Shown piece by piece: positions 28,237 to 36,635 of a DNA stretch of 64,000 bases. The notes beneath the pieces are model-generated. The model was not told the origin of the DNA. It was given only the letters and a program-made list of their open reading frames with translations, and did no database searches. Source of the stretch: Bacillus sp. FJAT-29937 (lineage in GTDB: Bacteria; Bacillota; Bacilli; Bacillales; Cytobacillaceae); the NCBI RefSeq assembly GCF_001509555.1, contig NZ_LMAS01000004.1, positions 229,148-293,147 on the forward strand. The letters are read 5' to 3'. Within the stretch, counting starts at the first letter, position 1. Every line of letters begins with the position of its first letter. The position numbers were made by a program, and so were the translations under genes.

Positions 28237-28519
28237 ATTTGAGGTTTAGTTCTAATTTTTCAACAAATTCCTTCATATACATTCTCGATTGCTTCTCCAG
28301 CATATTAGCCATTTGGCTTGTCCAAGAATCATTTCTTTTTCCGTTTGTTCTTTCATCATAATATTCAGAAATGATCTGATTATATATTTCCAGCCGGTTG
28401 CGAATTTCTTCTTTATCTTGGTCGTATTCATTTTCATGGTATACAGATTCAAGTGGAAGTCTCGGTTTCAGATCTGTATTTTGTGCAGATATTGTAAACA
28501 AACTTTTCTTATTTCTCAA
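28235..28519 (-). CDS. Hypothetical protein, 94 residues
   Basis: A charged, helical, soluble protein (KEEIRNRLEIYNQIISEYYDERTNGKRNDSW ... MANMLEKQSRMYMKEFVEKLE in pieces) with no motif I recognise. The start is TTG at 28519 with AAAAGG 9 bases upstream; there is no ATG near. It ends in a good terminator, which supports a real gene. It stands between trmL and prkA, where B. subtilis carries other small yhb genes, but I cannot equate them. Confidence 0.55.
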   Translation of the reverse strand: MRNKKSLFTISAQNTDLKPRLPLESVYHENEYDQDKEEIRNRLEIYNQIISEYYDERTNGKRNDSWTSQMANMLEKQSRMYMKEFVEKLELNLK

Positions 28520-28575
28520 AAGGAAGGACCTTTTAGGCGTTTAATGAAAATAACGGAATGTCAGTCCGCATTAAT

Positions 28576-28611
28576 TCAAAAAAAATAACACTCAAGTACA
28601 TGAGCGTTATT
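28576..28611 (-). terminator. Terminator of trmL
   Basis: AATAACGCTCA/TGAGTGTTATT (one G-U pair) followed by eight T on the minus strand, 14 bp past trmL. Confidence 0.85.
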
Positions 28612-28624
28612 CTTCATAAATCTC

Positions 28625-29098
28625 TTACAGTAAATGGATATAATCTTGCTGGCGTAATGCTTCATATATAAGGATGGCTGCAGTGTTGGATAAGTTCAAG
28701 GAACGAACATTATCATTCATCGGAATTCGAAGCGCACGTTCCTTATTCCTCTCAATAACGTCCTTAGGCAGGCCTGTTGTTTCTTTCCCAAAAATAAAAT
28801 AATAATCCTTTTCCTTATTATTATAGTCAAATGAAGAGTGGGGCTTCGTTCCAAACTTTGTTAAGAAAAAATAGTCCCCGCCTGCTGTCTTTTCAAAAAA
28901 ATCATCGAGTGAATCATAATAAATGATATTGACGAATTGCCAATAGTCCAACCCAGCTCGTTTTAACATTTTATCATCAGTTGAAAAGCCGAGAGGGCGA
29001 ATTAAATGCAAGGTTGTATCAGTCGCAGCACAAGTACGAGCGATATTTCCTGTATTTGCTGGAATTTCTGGTTGATATAAAACTACATGCAATGCCAC
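28625..29098 (-). CDS. trmL: tRNA (cytidine/uridine-34 2'-O)-methyltransferase
   Basis: 157 residues, SPOUT class. It methylates the ribose at wobble position 34 of tRNA-Leu species using SAM. LYQPEIPANTGNIARTCAA is the N-terminal signature; the knot is formed by IFGKETTGLP, IPMNDNVRSLNLSNTAAI. The start is GTG at 29098, with GAGGTG 6 bases upstream, giving the MALHVVLYQPEIP beginning of Bacillus TrmL (CspR). Substrate tRNA-Leu genes (anticodons TAA and CAA) are at the right end of this window. Confidence 0.93.
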   Translation of the reverse strand: MALHVVLYQPEIPANTGNIARTCAATDTTLHLIRPLGFSTDDKMLKRAGLDYWQFVNIIYYDSLDDFFEKTAGGDYFFLTKFGTKPHSSFDYNNKEKDYYFIFGKETTGLPKDVIERNKERALRIPMNDNVRSLNLSNTAAILIYEALRQQDYIHLL

Positions 29099-29164
29099 GT
29101 ATTTCACCTCTAAAAATAAACTATATGGGATATTATATCACTGATTTACTCCTTCTACATCCAA

Positions 29165-30046
29165 TCATTGATCATCCACGATTGTAAAAAATTTATATTT
29201 AATATTCGGTGTGTAGGCAGTTGAATCCTCATAGGCCCAATATCTCATGCGGCTATTTGTAGTATGTGCATTGACTAGAGGCATCCCATAAGCATCCTTT
29301 GCCGTTACAATTGTTGAATGATCATATCGTCCATCCCCTTGAAAATCGTAGCAAATAACGTCACCAAGCATTAATTGTTCAGGACTTGAAACCTCTTTGG
29401 CCCGAAGTCCTATGGAAGTACGAGGCAAATGGAGCCTCATGGAGTTTGCAACAGACCAGCTATAGCTCCAATTCTTATTCAACATCCACCAGCCCGCCCC
29501 CCTATTAGGATACCCTCTCATTGGGCCGCCACCTGCATGCAAGCATTGCGAAATATAATTCGTGCAATCAACCTCGAATGTTTCATAGGCAGGATTATAA
29601 CTATTCCACCAACGTTCAGCATATTGAACTGCTTTTAAACGGTTATACTCGTAAACAATTCTCTCATCAGAATCCTCTATTTCTAAGTTTTGTTCACTTT
29701 CCTGTTTCGCTTCTGCATAATGATTTATTTCATGATCCTCAATAAATATTCCTTTATAAAATTCAGCTCTTCTATCCTCAATTTCTTCTTCTAAGAAGAA
29801 TATATCCTTCTGCTTCACCAAGTATTTAAAATGAACATTATATCGAACGGAATCTTTATCTTCATGACCATGATCAACGGATATGATGTTCCCTATTGAC
29901 TTTGCCTTAATAATTTCACCTGAACGCTTTGCAAGCCCCTCTTTCTTAATTTCAATTTTTGGGCAGAAATGAGCCCGGCTCCTATTTTTTTGAGAAACAC
30001 ATTGCTGCACCCTTTTTTGTAAAAGCTCCTGAAGCTGCTCTCTCAC
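29165..30046 (-). CDS. yhbB: YhbB-like protein with C-terminal putative amidase domain
   Basis: 293 residues. The C-terminal 160 residues form the amidase_6 (NlpC/P60-like) domain: YNRLKAVQYAERWWNSYNPAYETFEVDCTNYISQCLHAGGGPM contains the catalytic Cys (DCTNYISQ), and DHSTIVTA plus VNAHTTNSR hold the His residues. The N-terminal half is charged and unassigned. No signal peptide is visible from the chosen start. GTG at 30046 follows AAAGGAG with 11-bp spacing. The queG-yhbB-trmL order equals B. subtilis. Confidence 0.85.
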   Translation of the reverse strand: MREQLQELLQKRVQQCVSQKNRSRAHFCPKIEIKKEGLAKRSGEIIKAKSIGNIISVDHGHEDKDSVRYNVHFKYLVKQKDIFFLEEEIEDRRAEFYKGIFIEDHEINHYAEAKQESEQNLEIEDSDERIVYEYNRLKAVQYAERWWNSYNPAYETFEVDCTNYISQCLHAGGGPMRGYPNRGAGWWMLNKNWSYSWSVANSMRLHLPRTSIGLRAKEVSSPEQLMLGDVICYDFQGDGRYDHSTIVTAKDAYGMPLVNAHTTNSRMRYWAYEDSTAYTPNIKYKFFTIVDDQ

Positions 30047-30103
30047 TGGGCAACCACTCCTTTCATAAATATATATATGAAAGGAGATGAATGATTTTCC
30101 CCA

Positions 30104-30140
30104 TAAAAAAATGAGGCAGGCAATAGGGCCGACCTCATTT
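30104..30140 (-). terminator. Terminator after queG
   Basis: AAATGAGG/CCTCATTT arms with a partly paired middle and seven T on the minus strand, directly after the queG stop. Confidence 0.7.
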
Positions 30141-31271
30141 CTACTCAAAAAAGCTTAAACCTAAATGAATCTCACTTAAAACTTCTTCTTCTTTTTCATT
30201 TTGCAGAGCCTTTTCTAATGCAAGACGAGCGGTTTCTCCCCCAATTTTTCCTATTGCCCAAGCGGCAGTTCCACGGATAACAGGCCGAGAGTCTGAATTC
30301 ATGACTTCAATAAGATCATCAACAGCTGTTTCGTCTTTAAAATGGGCTAATGCAACAATAGCATTTCGCTGGATAGGCTTTTTTCCTCTCCACGATCCAG
30401 ATAAAGGTCCAAACCTTTCTTTAAAATCCCGGTTGCTAATTTGAAGAAGCGGTTTTAATAATGGTTTGACAATCTCAGGATCTGGCTCCATTTCCTCGTG
30501 GAAAAAGAAGTTCTTCCCTTTGTTTTCCGGACAAGCCGTTTGGCAAGAATCACAGCCATACAGGCGATTCCCTAATTTCTCACGGAACTCCTCTGGAAGA
30601 AATCCCTTTGTCTGTGTGAGAAAAGCGATACACCTTTGTGCATTTAGCTGTCCCCCTTGCACTAAAGCTCCTGTTGGACAGGCTTCGATACATTTATTGC
30701 ATGTCCCGCAGCGATCCTCCATCGGCTGATCTGGCTCAAAAGGAATGGATGTGATCATTTCGCCTAAATACACGTAAGAACCGAATTCTGGAGTAATAAT
30801 GGAACAATTCTTCCCGCTCCAGCCGATACCTGCTCGTTCCGCAACAGCTCTGTCCACTAATTCTCCTGTATCCACCATGGACTTGCATTTGGCATCGGGA
30901 AATAAATCCTTAATAAATTCCTCAAGCAGCTGCAGCCGACTCCGTAAAATATGATGGTAATCTTCACCCCAGGATGCACGGCAAAATATCCCGCGTCTTT
31001 CCCCTTTTTTACTGACAACTCTCTCGTTCATTTTAGAAGGGTAAGCAAGAGCGATAGAGATAATGGAGCGAGGCTCGTCCATCAGCAATGCAGGATTAAT
31101 CCTTTTCTCAATATCCTTTTCTTCGAATCCTGATTGGTATTGAAGCTCCTGCTGGCGAATAAGCCGATTTTTCATTTCATCAAAAGTATTTGCCGTTGTG
31201 AAACCAATTTTATCAATGCCAATTTTTTTACTGTATTCAATTATTTCTTGTTTTAATCTTGCCGAATTCAC
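30141..31271 (-). CDS. queG: Epoxyqueuosine reductase
   Basis: 376 residues. It reduces epoxyqueuosine to queuosine in tRNA, using cobalamin and two 4Fe-4S clusters. The clusters are visible as CGTCNKCIEACPTGAL and, after a spacer, CDSCQTACPENKG. The C-terminal HEAT-like repeats (ALAHFKDETAVDDLIEVMNSD...) bind tRNA. GTG at 31271 is set by AAAGGAGGGG, 5 bases upstream. It is first in the queG, yhbB, trmL block. Its substrate tRNAs (His, Tyr with GUN anticodons) are coded at the right end of the window. Confidence 0.95.
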   Translation of the reverse strand: MNSARLKQEIIEYSKKIGIDKIGFTTANTFDEMKNRLIRQQELQYQSGFEEKDIEKRINPALLMDEPRSIISIALAYPSKMNERVVSKKGERRGIFCRASWGEDYHHILRSRLQLLEEFIKDLFPDAKCKSMVDTGELVDRAVAERAGIGWSGKNCSIITPEFGSYVYLGEMITSIPFEPDQPMEDRCGTCNKCIEACPTGALVQGGQLNAQRCIAFLTQTKGFLPEEFREKLGNRLYGCDSCQTACPENKGKNFFFHEEMEPDPEIVKPLLKPLLQISNRDFKERFGPLSGSWRGKKPIQRNAIVALAHFKDETAVDDLIEVMNSDSRPVIRGTAAWAIGKIGGETARLALEKALQNEKEEEVLSEIHLGLSFFE

Positions 31272-31377
31272 CTTGTCCCCTCCTTTCTGCGTTGTATATA
31301 TATGAAGGTCCATAATATTATTTAAATCATCGCTTCTTATGATAAACTATTTTTAATTGATTTGGGAGGTGGAAAGG

Positions 31378-32046
31378 ATGGAAATTCGTGTTTCTTCTGA
31401 GATTTGCGGACTTATACCAGACTTTAAAATCGGAGTTATCCGTTATCAGAATATTGAGGTTGGCGAATCTCCGCAAATGGTGAAAGGACGCCTGCAGCTG
31501 TTTCAGGAATCCATTTATTTTGATTTAGAGGATAAAAATGTGACAGATTTAGATGGGATCAAAGAATGGAGACAGGTTTTTAAAGCTGTCGGGAAAGACC
31601 CTAACCGCTACCGTCATTCAGCTGAAGCCCTATACCGCAGAGTCAAAAAGCAAAACTATTTACAGCCTGTGAACAGTGCTACTGATATTAATAACTTCTT
31701 CTCTTTGCAATATCAAATTCCACTGGGCATCTATGATATGGACAAGCTGAATGGGAGTGTAACGATGAGGCTTGGAGACGATGGTGAAGAATATGTTGGA
31801 CTTAACGGCAGATCCAATTCACTTAACCGCTTAATTGTAACGAGTGATGATACAGGCTCTTTTGGCAGCCCTTTTGTAGATTCAGAAAGAACCTCTGTGA
31901 CCGAAAAAACAAAAAACGCTATACATATTGTTTATTTACGTCCGTCCTTCAATATCGACGAAGCGAATGAAATGGTCACATCTCTTATGAATATGTTTAT
32001 TCAAATTCATGGCGGACAAGGAAATATAGAGATCAAAGGGTGCTAA
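31378..32046 (+). CDS. B3/B4 domain protein (PheRS beta-like tRNA editing domain)
   Basis: 222 residues covering one B3/B4 domain as found in the beta chain of phenylalanyl-tRNA synthetase, where it edits mischarged tRNA. Recognisable parts are GKDPNRYRHSAEALYRRV and the QIPLGIYDMDKLNG segment with EEYVGLNGRSN. Free-standing B3/B4 proteins are thought to deacylate aminoacyl-tRNA, but the substrate here is unknown. ATG at 31378 follows GGGAGG 8 bases upstream; a terminator hairpin begins inside the stop codon. Confidence 0.85.
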   Translation: MEIRVSSEICGLIPDFKIGVIRYQNIEVGESPQMVKGRLQLFQESIYFDLEDKNVTDLDGIKEWRQVFKAVGKDPNRYRHSAEALYRRVKKQNYLQPVNSATDINNFFSLQYQIPLGIYDMDKLNGSVTMRLGDDGEEYVGLNGRSNSLNRLIVTSDDTGSFGSPFVDSERTSVTEKTKNAIHIVYLRPSFNIDEANEMVTSLMNMFIQIHGGQGNIEIKGC

Positions 32047-32062
32047 ACTGGCACCTTTTTTT
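32039..32062 (+). terminator. Terminator of the B3/B4 gene
   Basis: GGTGC/GCACC with the TAA stop in the loop and seven T residues. Confidence 0.8.
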
Positions 32063-32122
32063 AGACATTAAAAAACGCAACACCTCGTTCTTTATTGAAA
32101 CGAAACACTGCGTTGATATGTA

Positions 32123-32196
32123 TGGAGCGGGTGATGGGAATCGAACCCACGACAACAGCTTGGAAGGCTGTAGTTTTACCACTAAACTACACCCGC
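32123..32196 (-). tRNA. tRNA-Gly (anticodon TCC)
   Basis: A full 74-nt cloverleaf with encoded CCA. Acceptor GCGGGTG pairs with CACCCGC; the anticodon stem ACAGC/GCTGT encloses CTTCCAA, anticodon TCC; T-arm GTGGGTTCGATTCCCAT. Isolated between protein genes. Confidence 0.95.
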
Positions 32197-32318
32197 ATTC
32201 TATATTGTATTAAAAGGTTATTTACTTTACGATTTGTCATGCCTCTTCCTCTGCAAGTTCATTCAGGGATGCTAATGCGTCGAGGCAACTCGGAGCTTAT
32301 TCATGATGCATCGCTCGT

Positions 32319-32352
32319 GGCTGTAGTTTTACCACTAAACTACACCAGCATT
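32319..32352 (-). repeat. Partial duplicate of the tRNA-Gly gene (5' half)
   Basis: Bases 32319-32346 are an exact copy of 32166-32193, i.e. the acceptor 5' strand, D arm and anticodon 5' strand of the neighbouring tRNA-Gly; the copy continues with one mismatch and five more identical bases. The 3' half of the tRNA is missing. No tRNA can fold. Bases 32197-32318 between the copies hold no gene. Confidence 0.85.
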
Positions 32353-32482
32353 TTACTGCAAATAAAAAAACAGGTTTCCCTGTAAATTTCATAAACATTA
32401 AATTAACATTTTCTTAATATTACAACCTATTTAAAGTATCGTCAAGTTTTTTTCGACAAATTTCTTTGTTATTCTTTCTTTT

Positions 32483-32620
32483 GAGATGTCCGAAAAGTGC
32501 CTGGATGGACTTTTTGGTCGTGATGGTCCCTCGAAATGTCCGTCCACGAACCCTGGATGGACTTTTCGGACATAATCGGACTTGAAATGTCCGTCCAAGG
32601 AGCACGGACCGCCTTTTTGC
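32483..32620. repeat. Tandem array of three ~50-bp GTCCG-rich units
   Basis: Units begin GAGATGTCCG (32483), GAAATGTCCG (32533) and GAAATGTCCG (32584). CTGGATGGAC recurs at 32501 and 32553. Inverted arms (TGTCCGAAAAGT with ACTTTTCGGACA) allow strong hairpins. No coding frame is conserved. Confidence 0.8.
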
Positions 32621-32756
32621 TCCACTCGAATGTCTTAAGCGAGCTTATTTATAACCAATTATTTCAATTTATTGACAACCTTCTATTTTCACATAAGAAT
32701 AGACATGTAACTATATAATGTGATGGATTCATTATTTAAAAGAAAGGAAGATACAT

Positions 32757-33374
32757 ATGTTTAAGAGAATTGCGGCAGATGCCTTAGGCTTATCTGATAT
32801 TGGGAAAATTATTGACCCGCAAGACTATGACAAAACCGAGGCTGATGACTATGTGATGCATGAGGATAATGAGAAAATTTATTTTCTTATTAAAACAAAG
32901 GCAGATGAATACTGTTTTACAAATTTAGCGCTGATCCATGTAGATGGGGAAAAAGCGATCTCGTCCAAGAGAACATTAAGAAGATATTCATATTATGAAA
33001 ATGAAATATCGGATGTAATCTTAGAAACTGCTGGAAAAATCGATCTCGATATCGAAATAAAATTCAAATTAGGCTCACAAATTTTTGATATTGATGTACA
33101 GAAAGATCAAATTGAAAAATTAAAAGATTTATATAAAGCACTGATCCGTATTTCCGAGATTTATAAGGAAAATAAAAAATATGTAGGCCTTGCTGACGCG
33201 AGTCTTGAGAAGGCAGTATCTATTTTGCATAGTGCACGCCTAGGAGAAAAGACAGAATTAGAAAAAGAATTTCAAAAGCTAACCGATTTTGGCTTTGCTT
33301 GGACCACCTCCGTTAGAGAACAATACCAAACTAAGGACTTTGGCAAAGTTTTTGAAAAATATATCAATAATTAA
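32757..33374 (+). CDS. yvbH: YvbH-like PH-domain protein
   Basis: 205 residues. The N-terminal 115 residues (KIIDPQDYDKTEADDYVMHEDNEKIYFLIK, DEYCFTNLALIHVDGEKA) match the bacterial PH domain of B. subtilis YvbH, including the RTLRRYSYYE basic patch; the C-terminal helical part is the YvbH_C region (ISEIYKENKKY ... LTDFGFAWTTSVREQYQTKDFGKVFEKYI, split here). Cytoplasmic, role unknown. RBS AAAGGAAG 7 bases upstream. Stands alone. Confidence 0.85.
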   Translation: MFKRIAADALGLSDIGKIIDPQDYDKTEADDYVMHEDNEKIYFLIKTKADEYCFTNLALIHVDGEKAISSKRTLRRYSYYENEISDVILETAGKIDLDIEIKFKLGSQIFDIDVQKDQIEKLKDLYKALIRISEIYKENKKYVGLADASLEKAVSILHSARLGEKTELEKEFQKLTDFGFAWTTSVREQYQTKDFGKVFEKYINN

Positions 33375-33503
33375 GAAGCTTCCCCGTAAAGAAAATTTCT
33401 AATTGAAGTTTTGAAGAATCTTACTATTGTGTGACAAAAAACAATTCTGTTTTTACATTGATATGGTATCCTAGGTATATACTACTTTTGGAGGTATCGA
33501 GAT

Positions 33504-34679
33504 ATGGCAATTACTGTAGAAAACCCTAAAAATGCCAAAAGTGACAAACCACAATTTTCAAGGACCAATCCATTTTTAGCCCCGGTTCTTAAAAATAGTA
33601 ATTTAAATGGAACAGGCTCAAGTAAAGAAACAAGACATATTGAGTTATCATTAAAAGGTTCTGGCCTTTCATATGTTCCAGGTGATGCGCTTGGTATTGT
33701 CCCTGCAAATGATCCAGAGCTTGTATCATCCCTTCTTGAAGAAATGAACTGGGATAGTGAAGAAATTGTAACTGTTGGTAAGCAAGGGGAGACGCTGCCA
33801 TTAAAGGAAGCGTTAACAACGTACCTTGAAATTACTCTGCTGACGAAAAAGGTTTTACAACAGGCGGCAGCCTTCACAGAAAATGAAGAGCTCCAAAAGC
33901 TTATATTGGTTGAAAATGCAGATCAGCTAAAGGAATATTGTTATGGCCGCGATTTATTAGATATGTTGCGTGACTTCGGTCCTTGGAAAGCAACTGCTCA
34001 AGAAATCGTTTCCATATTGAGAAAAATGACGCCGCGTCTTTATTCGATCGCAAGCAGCATAAGCGCTAATCCAGATGAAGTTCATCTAACAATTGGTGCT
34101 GTACGATATACTGCTCACGGCCGTGAACGAAAAGGGGTTTGTTCAGTTCAATGTGCTGAGCGAGTTCAAGAAGGAGAGACGCTGCCAGTCTTTGTTCAAG
34201 CCAATAAACACTTCTATTTACCAGAGTCACTTGAGAAGGATATTATTATGGTTGGTCCAGGGACAGGCATTGCCCCATTCCGTTCATTTATCCAGGAATG
34301 GGCAGTCAATCAAGCACTTGGCCGCACATGGCTCTTTTTCGGAGATCAGCATGAATCAACGGATTTCCTTTATAATGACGAATTGGAAAAATATCAACAA
34401 GATGGCGTATTAACAAAGCTTGATACTGCCTTCTCTCGTGATACAGCTGAAAAAGTGTATGTGCAGCATAAAATGCTTGAACATAGTAAAGAATTGTTTG
34501 AATGGATTAATAATGGAGCTTATTTCTACGTTTGTGGAGATAAGGAACGCATGGCGAAAGATGTTAACGACGCGCTTGTTACTGTTATTGAAACAGAAGG
34601 TTCAATGACTCGAGATGAAGCCGAAGCGTATTTGAAAGATATGCAGAAGCAAGGCCGTTATCAGCGTGATGTATATTAA
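33504..34679 (+). CDS. CysJ-like FAD/NADPH reductase without flavodoxin domain
   Basis: 391 residues corresponding to the C-terminal two thirds of sulfite reductase flavoprotein CysJ. FAD-binding (RLYSIASSI near residue 180, and GVCSVQCAE), NADPH-binding (GPGTGIAPFRSF near 252, WLFFGDQ, FYVCGDKERMAKDV) and the terminal RYQRDVY are intact. The N-terminal FMN flavodoxin domain of full CysJ (about 600 residues) is absent, and only 130 bp lie upstream. No sulfite reductase hemoprotein gene is next to it. It likely passes electrons to an unknown flavodoxin or ferredoxin-type partner. RBS TTGGAGG. Confidence 0.85.
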   Translation: MAITVENPKNAKSDKPQFSRTNPFLAPVLKNSNLNGTGSSKETRHIELSLKGSGLSYVPGDALGIVPANDPELVSSLLEEMNWDSEEIVTVGKQGETLPLKEALTTYLEITLLTKKVLQQAAAFTENEELQKLILVENADQLKEYCYGRDLLDMLRDFGPWKATAQEIVSILRKMTPRLYSIASSISANPDEVHLTIGAVRYTAHGRERKGVCSVQCAERVQEGETLPVFVQANKHFYLPESLEKDIIMVGPGTGIAPFRSFIQEWAVNQALGRTWLFFGDQHESTDFLYNDELEKYQQDGVLTKLDTAFSRDTAEKVYVQHKMLEHSKELFEWINNGAYFYVCGDKERMAKDVNDALVTVIETEGSMTRDEAEAYLKDMQKQGRYQRDVY

Positions 34680-34724
34680 ATGAAATACTTACGGACCAAT
34701 GTGTAAGTGAATATCCGTCTAATA

Positions 34725-34770
34725 GAGACAAAAGGGTGTTAGCGTAAATCCAGCTAATACCTTTTTGTCT
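34725..34770 (+). terminator. Terminator after the CysJ-like gene
   Basis: GGTGTTAGC/GCTAATACC stem inside AGACAAAA/TTTTTGTCT arms, with a T tract. Confidence 0.8.
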
Positions 34771-34861
34771 TTATATATTTATGCTGTTTTTCTTTTAAAA
34801 AAATCATAAATACACGTTCATAGAATAAAGTGTAAAGAAATATTTAAAGAGGAGGCTATCC

Positions 34862-36277
34862 ATGCATATACATGTTGTTCAACATGGTGAAAACCTGTGG
34901 CTGATATCTCAGAGATACGGAGTCAACATGAATCAAATTGCTTCTGCCAATCAGCTAGATAATCCAAATGTTTTAGTCGTTGGGCAAGCGCTGGTTATCC
35001 CCGCACCTTTTCAAGCCTATGTTGTTAAGCGCGGAGATACTCTTTCAGCGATAGCAAGACGGTATGGAACGACCATTGAGGCAATTGCCGAGGCAAATCA
35101 AATTATAGATCCTTCCCTGATTTATATTGGGCAGGTTTTAACTATCCCAATTATTTTCCATACTGTCAAGCAGGGGGAAGCCCTTTGGCTAATTGCAAGA
35201 AATTATGGAACGACTGTGGAAGCAATTGCTCAATTGAATCAGATTGCCAACCCTTCCTTAATCTATCCTGGTCTTGTAATAAGAATCCCCGAAAGATCTC
35301 GGCCAGTAATTGAAGTGAATTCTTATACAACCAAATCTTCTGAATCTGGGCGACAGGAAGTTCTGAATTTAGGAAGATATTTCACATACCTATCTCCTTT
35401 TACTTATTCAATGAAGGAAGACGGAACCATTACACCTCGGAAAGAGGAAGCTATCGTAGCAGCAGCCCGAACAAAACATGTAGTGCCATTGTTAGTTCTT
35501 ACTAATTTTTCAGGAAATAAATTCGATTCAGATCTTGCCGCAGCTATTCTTCGCAATCCAACTCTTCAGGAAACCTTAATCACCAACATACTTAATACGA
35601 TTAGATCCAAAGGCTATTTGGGCTTAAATTTGGACTTAGAATATGTTTACCCAGAGGACCGAGAAAACTATAATTCATTTTTGCGCCGTGTGGTCGCTAG
35701 ATTACGTCCTTTAGGATTATCAGTTTCAACCGCTCTTGCACCAAAGGCCAGCGACGACCAAAAAGGGCTGCTTTATGAGGCACACGATTATAAAGCACAA
35801 GGTGAAATTGTCGACTTTATTGTATTGATGACCTATGAGTGGGGATGGGCTGGCGGAAAACCGTGGGCAATAGCTCCAATCAATGAAGTCCGGCGAGTAT
35901 TAGATTATGCCGTAACAGTTATCCCCCCTAATAAAATTCTTATGGGATATCCACTTTACGGAAGAGACTGGAAAATCCCTTGGGTACAAGGAACTTTAGC
36001 CAAAACAGTCAGTCCACAGGAAGCCATCCGCCTTGCCGCCAAATACGGGGTTGCGATCCAATACCATCAAACGTATCAATCTCCGTTTTTCCGTTACACA
36101 GATGAAAACGGGCAAAAGCACGAGGTTTGGTTTGAAGACGCACGCAGTGCACAGGCTAAATTCGATACAGTGAAAATTTACGGACTAAGAGGTGTCAGTT
36201 ACTGGGTACTAGGAAGTCCATTCCCTCAGAATTGGCTGGTGCAGGACTGGAATTTTAGGACGAGGAAGTTGATATGA
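34862..36277 (+). CDS. sleL: Spore cortex hydrolase of SleL/YaaH type (3x LysM + GH18)
   Basis: 471 residues. Three LysM repeats (about 3-47, 51-95, 98-142: HVVQHGENLWLIS, YVVKRGDTLSAIA, HTVKQGEALWLIA) are followed by a GH18 domain with the catalytic motif GLNLDLEYV (Glu near residue 260), MTYEWGWAGGKP and YGLRGVSYW. Such proteins cleave muramic-lactam cortex peptidoglycan as N-acetylglucosaminidases in germination. Known SleL/YaaH have two LysM; this one has three. No signal peptide, as in SleL. RBS AGAGGAGG. A CATAGAAT element about 30 bp upstream resembles a SigE -10. Confidence 0.9.
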   Translation: MHIHVVQHGENLWLISQRYGVNMNQIASANQLDNPNVLVVGQALVIPAPFQAYVVKRGDTLSAIARRYGTTIEAIAEANQIIDPSLIYIGQVLTIPIIFHTVKQGEALWLIARNYGTTVEAIAQLNQIANPSLIYPGLVIRIPERSRPVIEVNSYTTKSSESGRQEVLNLGRYFTYLSPFTYSMKEDGTITPRKEEAIVAAARTKHVVPLLVLTNFSGNKFDSDLAAAILRNPTLQETLITNILNTIRSKGYLGLNLDLEYVYPEDRENYNSFLRRVVARLRPLGLSVSTALAPKASDDQKGLLYEAHDYKAQGEIVDFIVLMTYEWGWAGGKPWAIAPINEVRRVLDYAVTVIPPNKILMGYPLYGRDWKIPWVQGTLAKTVSPQEAIRLAAKYGVAIQYHQTYQSPFFRYTDENGQKHEVWFEDARSAQAKFDTVKIYGLRGVSYWVLGSPFPQNWLVQDWNFRTRKLI

Positions 36278-36635
36278 GGTATATGTAACAATGAGTTCTA
36301 TTAAAAAGTGGACAGCGGCTAATAAATTTCTGAATGTGGCGGAATCTGGTTCCGTTATTTATATAAAATAACTCTTTTTGGACACCTAGCGGACAGTCGT
36401 TCCTTTATTTGATGAAAAACTCGCATTTTTTCATGGTTTTTATCAAATAAAGGATTCTGTGTCCTCCAAATTACTCAAACTCAATTATTTATGCAAATAA
36501 AGGATTCTGTGTCCTTAAAAAAGGCCACATCACTCAATGTAAACACTTTTCAGCCGAAAATGTGTAAAATGCCCATAGTATTAAATATCTCTGAACATTT
36601 TCTTCTCCAGTACTTACTAACCTGTTAGAAAATTT
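36278..36635. repeat. Intergenic region with inverted and direct repeats
   Basis: Bases 36391-36413 and 36442-36464 form a 23-bp imperfect inverted repeat (perfect core CCTTTATTTGAT/ATCAAATAAAGG, outer GGACA/TGTCC). The right arm CAAATAAAGGATTCTGTGTC recurs directly at 36494, exactly 50 bp on. No gene is seen. A GCGGAA...TTCCG palindrome of another repeat family lies near 36338-36358. Confidence 0.75.

Noticed and set aside
32197..32318. Integrated element between two tRNA-Gly copies
   Set aside because: Only 122 bp between copies, no integrase or other gene; at most a scar.
32420..32625. Two overlapping 60-residue minus-strand frames in the GTCCG repeats
   Set aside because: They follow the tandem DNA repeat rather than a protein; no RBS.
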